From Phoronis australis (taxonomy: Eukaryota; Phoronida; Phoronidae): a stretch of 60,000 bases of DNA. How positions within the stretch are numbered: the first letter of the stretch is position 1; every line of letters starts with the position of its first letter. A program made the translations under genes and the position numbers. Where the stretch lies: contig NMRA01000332.1 of NCBI GenBank assembly GCA_002633005.1, positions 141,230 through 201,229 of the forward strand, written 5' to 3'. Positions 52,001 to 58,000 of the stretch are shown here, one piece after another. A model generated the notes under the pieces. The model worked only from the letters and a program-made list of their open reading frames with translations, was not told the DNA's origin and did not search any database.

Positions 52001-55000
52001 TGTTCACGATAAGAAATTTTCAATATTGGCTCGAACTCTCTGTATCTTGATGGTCGTTTTAGTGCAACAAAACAGACGGTCTAGAGACGTAAGAAAACTA
52101 ACGATTACACTGTAAAACGATTGCTATATTTCGAGATTGTTTTGTCTCATCATCAGACATAAGTAAAATGGCACAAGGTTACAAGAAGTGACGTGACTCG
52201 CGCAGATGTAAGCCGAAGCCAGTAGGATTTTATATACAAATTACTAGCAAACCAGAGCCAGCGTGCGGGGCACCTGTGTGAGCTGCTCGTTCAACACAGG
52301 TTTTCTCAACTAATCGTCAAAGACTCCAATATCTTCAACCTGTGGGTGCCATGTTCCACAAGCCGAATTACTGTTTTGGCCTCTTGGCTACTAATTTTAC
52401 GACCATGGCCGCGCGTTAGAAATGGATTTGCATCAACAGCTCTGCAAAATATTGAATGGATAAGTGCTCTCTAAATTATTAAACGTAAATATTGTTGAAT
52501 GTTCAACAAATTTTGCTTAACTTCAGTGACTGACCTTCACGAAAGTAGCTGTCGGGCGAGACAATATGGTTGTCAAGCTGCTACGAAATTTTGATGCACT
52601 TAAAGTAAACGAACTACATGTATCTGCGGTTTGTACCATTTCCACTAAAGCCTACATCAACCAATGTACATGCGAGGTCCAGATGCCTCGGCCACTGTTA
52701 AGCGCCATGAAACACCGAACCGGAAGTGTCTGGACTTAATTTCGGTCAGCGATAATCACTCAAACTGTGTTTACAGAGTTAATAGAGCTTCGTGAGCAGG
52801 GTCATAAAATGCACAACCTGCTCATGAAAGTATAGAACTGTTGCTTGAAAACCTACACATTTTCAATAATTCATGATTCCATAACTACCTAGAACATACA
52901 TATAAAAAGTAACCGACACCGGTGTTTGAATCATGAAAATTGGTTCACTACAACTGGGATTACGCACCTCGAAATTGAATTGAATTCTGATCAGCTTGCT
53001 TGACTGATAAGAAAAGCAGTTCACGCTCAGTTATCTTTACCTGCTTGCACTTTTGCTATAAGCATTTTTTACGCAAATGATATGGAAAAAAGCGGCCTGG
53101 ACTTGCTGGATAATGAATCGATACAAGCGAGTTTTTCAAAAAACATGTATAACGTGGGTTGCATCCCATTTTACTGTAGAGGCTGAGTAACAGATTTCCA
53201 TTTTCAGGTGCTGGATGGGGACGCACCACTGGCAGTTTCTAATTGTTGCAATACCACCCACGCTGACTGTTGTTGTAAGTTACACTTTACCGTCAGAATA
53301 TTATTAGCAAATTAAAGCTGGTGTGATTAAGTACGGGGGACATTACAGATGACCAAGGGGGCGACCGCGTTGAATTGATGGCGACCTGGGGAAAAGGGAA
53401 GGTGGGCGGAGCGGGAAAAAGGAAGGGATGGACAACGTTATCCTTAGCCCCAAGTGACCATTATCCTAAGTACTCCATAGTCCCCATTGAATACGCTCGG
53501 ATATCCCATAAACACCTCGTATACGAGACTCAGAATTGGCAGCCAAATTTTAGCAGGTTTGATGAAGTAGACGCTCCGCCAATATAGTACTGAAGAGCAA
53601 CCTACCCTGACTATGCCAGGCAAAAGTATGGTAACATAAAGGCCAAAAGGTTCACTTTTTCATATCCAAGGTGCTTTGCATGCTCTAGGAGATAAACGCG
53701 CTGGCGCTGGCCTGCAAAGTGATTGTTGGACACTACCGTTGTCACACTAGCGCCACCTTGAGATTTTCAGTGGCAGCGTATTTTGAAATGTAATATGGCT
53801 GCGCTCACTTTTCATCGTTGAAAATGTTTTTCATAAATTCCTCGTAATGTCTGATTAGACGTTAAAGTTATGAATTTTTATACCACTTTTATCCCATATA
53901 TATGAAACTACGGGTATTGGATACAACATGATATTTACTGTGAAGTACTGGAAAGTGGAGACAAACACTATATAACGGGGGAGGCCGTATTTCGAGGTTT
54001 GTGTGCAATCTCCCGGTGGAGTAAATTCGCGCGTACGTTGCCAAATTTTATTGGTCTCGTCTGTTTGGGTTACCTAAAACATTGATCCAAGGGGTCGTTC
54101 CTGAAAACCCAGTTTTACTGCTCTAAAAACTATAAACTTTCTATTTTAGGCCTCGCTAGCTTCAATCTGGGTCATATGATAAATGAGTCCAGCACGTACA
54201 GTGTAGCGTCTCTAACGAAATCGGGCAAAATCTAATTCAAATCAAACGAAAACGTTTGTTATGGAAGCATACAGTTTATCTACCAAGAGAACTAAGATTT
54301 TTACAAGAAACTGCGACCTAATATCGAGGATGTGTATATCTACCCAGAGAACTAAGATTTTACACGAAACTGCGACCCAATTTCGAGGACATTTTTTTTA
54401 CCTGCCTCTAGTCGCAGCGTTCCTCGACTCTGCTCTGTGCGATACAGTCCTTACCTCAAGGTCTGCTAATCAGCACAGTTTCCACCGTTATTTTTGCTGT
54501 GATCAACACGGATGAAATATTTCTATTCCAGAAGCACGAAAGTCTAGACCCAGAAAACTAAGAAACTCATTGAATTCATTTCATCACCAGGTGAAATGAA
54601 TTCTCGAAAGGATATGGCAGTAGTGTTCCCATGTGTGTAGGATAACCTACATGTATATGTATGCCGAACCAAAATATACTATGTCAGAAATGCAAATCCT
54701 AGATGGCGGCTAGTTATTTTAATGAAAACAATGGATATCTAGCCTAATTTTGATGAGCGCTTCAAAATTGACTAGGGCACCAATTTTCGTGACTTTATTG
54801 AACAGTTCAGTCATTAACCGCTTTTATAACATGTATACATGTGGACACATTCTGCGTCGTGTCTGGTGTCCGCTGCTTTATCACTAAAACGTGTTGGAGG
54901 CATGTTCATCTTGGGGAAGGAGCGAACTTTCCGACGGATTCAACATGCTCCATGCCCTTTGCGGATACTTTGGGTTCTTACGTTAGTAACTACCTGCACC

Positions 55001-58000
55001 GATTTCTTGACGGATTTTCAATAAAATTTGGCAAATATGTTCTTGGCCTGTGCTTCTTTAGTATGACATCATGTTGACGTTTTGAACCCATTCGAATAAA
55101 ATTTAAATTCTAAAATCAGAAAAAAAAATTATTGTGTAATAATTAAGTCAGATTTCACGAAGCGCTTTGAATTACTAAGCAATCTGAAAATTATCACAGA
55201 GCTATGGACCTGGTCAATTTTAGTCCTTTTCAACTCCGTGTTCTCCAGGAGCATGCAATGACTACAACAGTTGTCGGTGCTCACCGATTAAACCATTAAA
55301 CAAATAATTTTGTAAAAGTGTTCAGTGCTAAAATACCATGTGATTACCTGCATGGCAATAATAACCACGACTAACAATATTTTGAAAATGTGATACGACT
55401 ATGCATTTCTGTTCTTATTTGTGTGCCCTAAGCACCTTATAAATGTGCTAGACACGTGATAATTAGATAAACAGACATGAAATGCACTTTTCATACGGAT
55501 TTTACGGGTATTAATTTATTATTTTTGCGTCTGTTTGTGGCGTCCTCCAATCTGTCCAATCGGATGGAAGGATAATTATGAAATCGTACAATGTGTGTTC
55601 CGGTTGAAATGCACGCGAGTGGCGAAGATTTTCGGATAGGTCGAGCTACTGTGACCGTCCCCGCTAGTGACACATTTGTTTTTTGCCTGTGCCTCAATAT
55701 CTACTAAGTTTTTTCAAAAATCTTAATAAATTTTGACATGTTTCAAGTTCAAGAGAGAACACGTGCTGTTGATTTTGGGACTAGTCCTGTTGCTGTGGCG
55801 TCCCCAAGTGACAACTTAGATTTTCGTTGCCTTTGACTCTGTATATAGCTAGTTATTTGAGAGATTTTAACAAAATTTGGCAAATGCGTGTCTACCAAAC
55901 ACATGACAACACTTGTTGAAGACAGATTTTGACTCTTGCTACGCCCCCTAGTGGCCTTTTGATTTTATGATACTAATAACTTCACACCTGGACGTACACC
56001 GTTTGCTTTGCAGACGAGCATTTCAACTGTTAACTTGTCAACTTGTTTCATTGTGCACTTTCAGCTTAATTTGGGCTTGGTGATCAACATCATTCGAATT
56101 CTTGTTACCAAGTTACGAGCAGTGAACACACCCGACACCGGTCACATAAGGTAGTGCACATGTATGGTTTGTTTACCTACAACTCCAGTATATTCACGCT
56201 TTGAAGAGTGTGTACTGGCGTGAGTAACTGCGATACACTTGCGTGGAGGAATTTCGGCTTGTCGTGGAATTTAGAGAGTGAAATAAATAAAGTGAATATC
56301 AATAAATACTTCAGGCATGAGTTTGAGCGTCACGGAAGTGAAGGAGGACGCTCATCGCTGTATCTAGCGCATTATACGCCACTTTTACAGCAAAATATAG
56401 TTTTGCTAATTGGTTTGTGTCGATATATATTTTATCGTGTTGCGAATATTTTCGCCATGAACAATCGTGAAAATGTGATGTCCTGCTTATTTGGTTAAGT
56501 AGATTTAACCAAGTTGTCAGGTAGTAAAGTCATCGAAAATAACATTAAGCGGTAGCAATATATTTCACTGAGCGTTTTGCTATTTGTAGGAAGACAGTTC
56601 GCGCGACGGCCATCCTTATCCCGTTGCTTGGCCTGCACCAGATTCTAATTCTCGCCCCTAGTGACGATGACCTGCCCTACATTTTTGTGTACCAATTCTT
56701 CGCCGCAATTATCATCTCGACCCAGGTATGTTTATTACAGTAATTTCGGCCAAGTCACTCCCAGACAAAAACGAAATACTCGAGCGACAATTTTATCAAT
56801 AATGATCTAGCAGTTAGCCGCCGCGACATTTCACTCCTTCATTTTTGGAGTCTTGGCTACGTTAATGACTGCGTTTCCTTCCGTTGAATTACATTCTGTA
56901 ATCAAGAAGAGTTGATTGTCATTGATTGTTGATTCTTGATGGGAACTGATTGGTGTCATCGAACTCCCTACTATGATTTTCCTGGATCATTTTTCTGGTA
57001 ATTTCAACTTTCATTTTGCAGGGATTCCTCGTTGCCACGATATATTGCTTCTTCAATGGCGAGGTAAACTATTAAACTGTCTTTAAATCGACAACACTTC
57101 TGCACTGGTTAGAGTCTTGATAATTTCCGCTTGGACGCCCTCTGATGAGCCTACATATAGTCTTACACCCAAATCGTGAAATCTTAGAAAATCACGCGTG
57201 GTTAACAGGTACTTTACAATCCACGGTAACGTTACTTAGCAACGAGCCTGGAATGACATGTATAGATTTTTTCATCTAAGTCAAAAGTAAGTTTTTTGCG
57301 GACGGCAGAATCATAACAGCTTGAATTAAAGCGCTTTATGAACCATCTTCTAGTGTCATAAACAGTTATCACACTTCCATTGACAGAAACGTCACCGTGG
57401 TAATTTAGTATCATATGGTTGAACTGAAATAGGTTGCAATAAATTGCCGGGTTGCGGTTCCATGCACCCAATCAGACGCTCGTCGCTTGAAGAGCAAGAG
57501 TAATCACATGTTTCACTTGAAATGCACTTGGCCCAGCGTCTGAGCCAGGCCGTCCTCACTTACATGCACGGGTACCGTTAGGGGCAACCACAATCATGAG
57601 GAGATAAACGGGCCGCTTCAAAGCTATTTTAGAAGTCAGTGAGCAACAATGATTTCAGGCTCTCCGAGTTGTATGTGCCACAGGATTTACATTTACCTTG
57701 ATTACCTTATCAATAAAGTCAAATCATAAACATGCAGTGGTGTTTATGAGAGAGAAAATTTTAAATGAAACACCCTTGGCCTGAATCGCATGCAGAGAGC
57801 TAGGTAAACAAAGGCGCACGTCTAACTTTTTAATGACAGTCAATTAAAATTCACAAAATTACATATTTCATCTTTCTTAGTTAGATTTTCACCATTCTTT
57901 GTCATTTATTTATTGTCTTAATTCTCAACCTGTTTAAATTGTATCTTTTTCACGTATGTTTAATTGTTGTTTTATTACTTCATTGTATTATATGGCTGTT

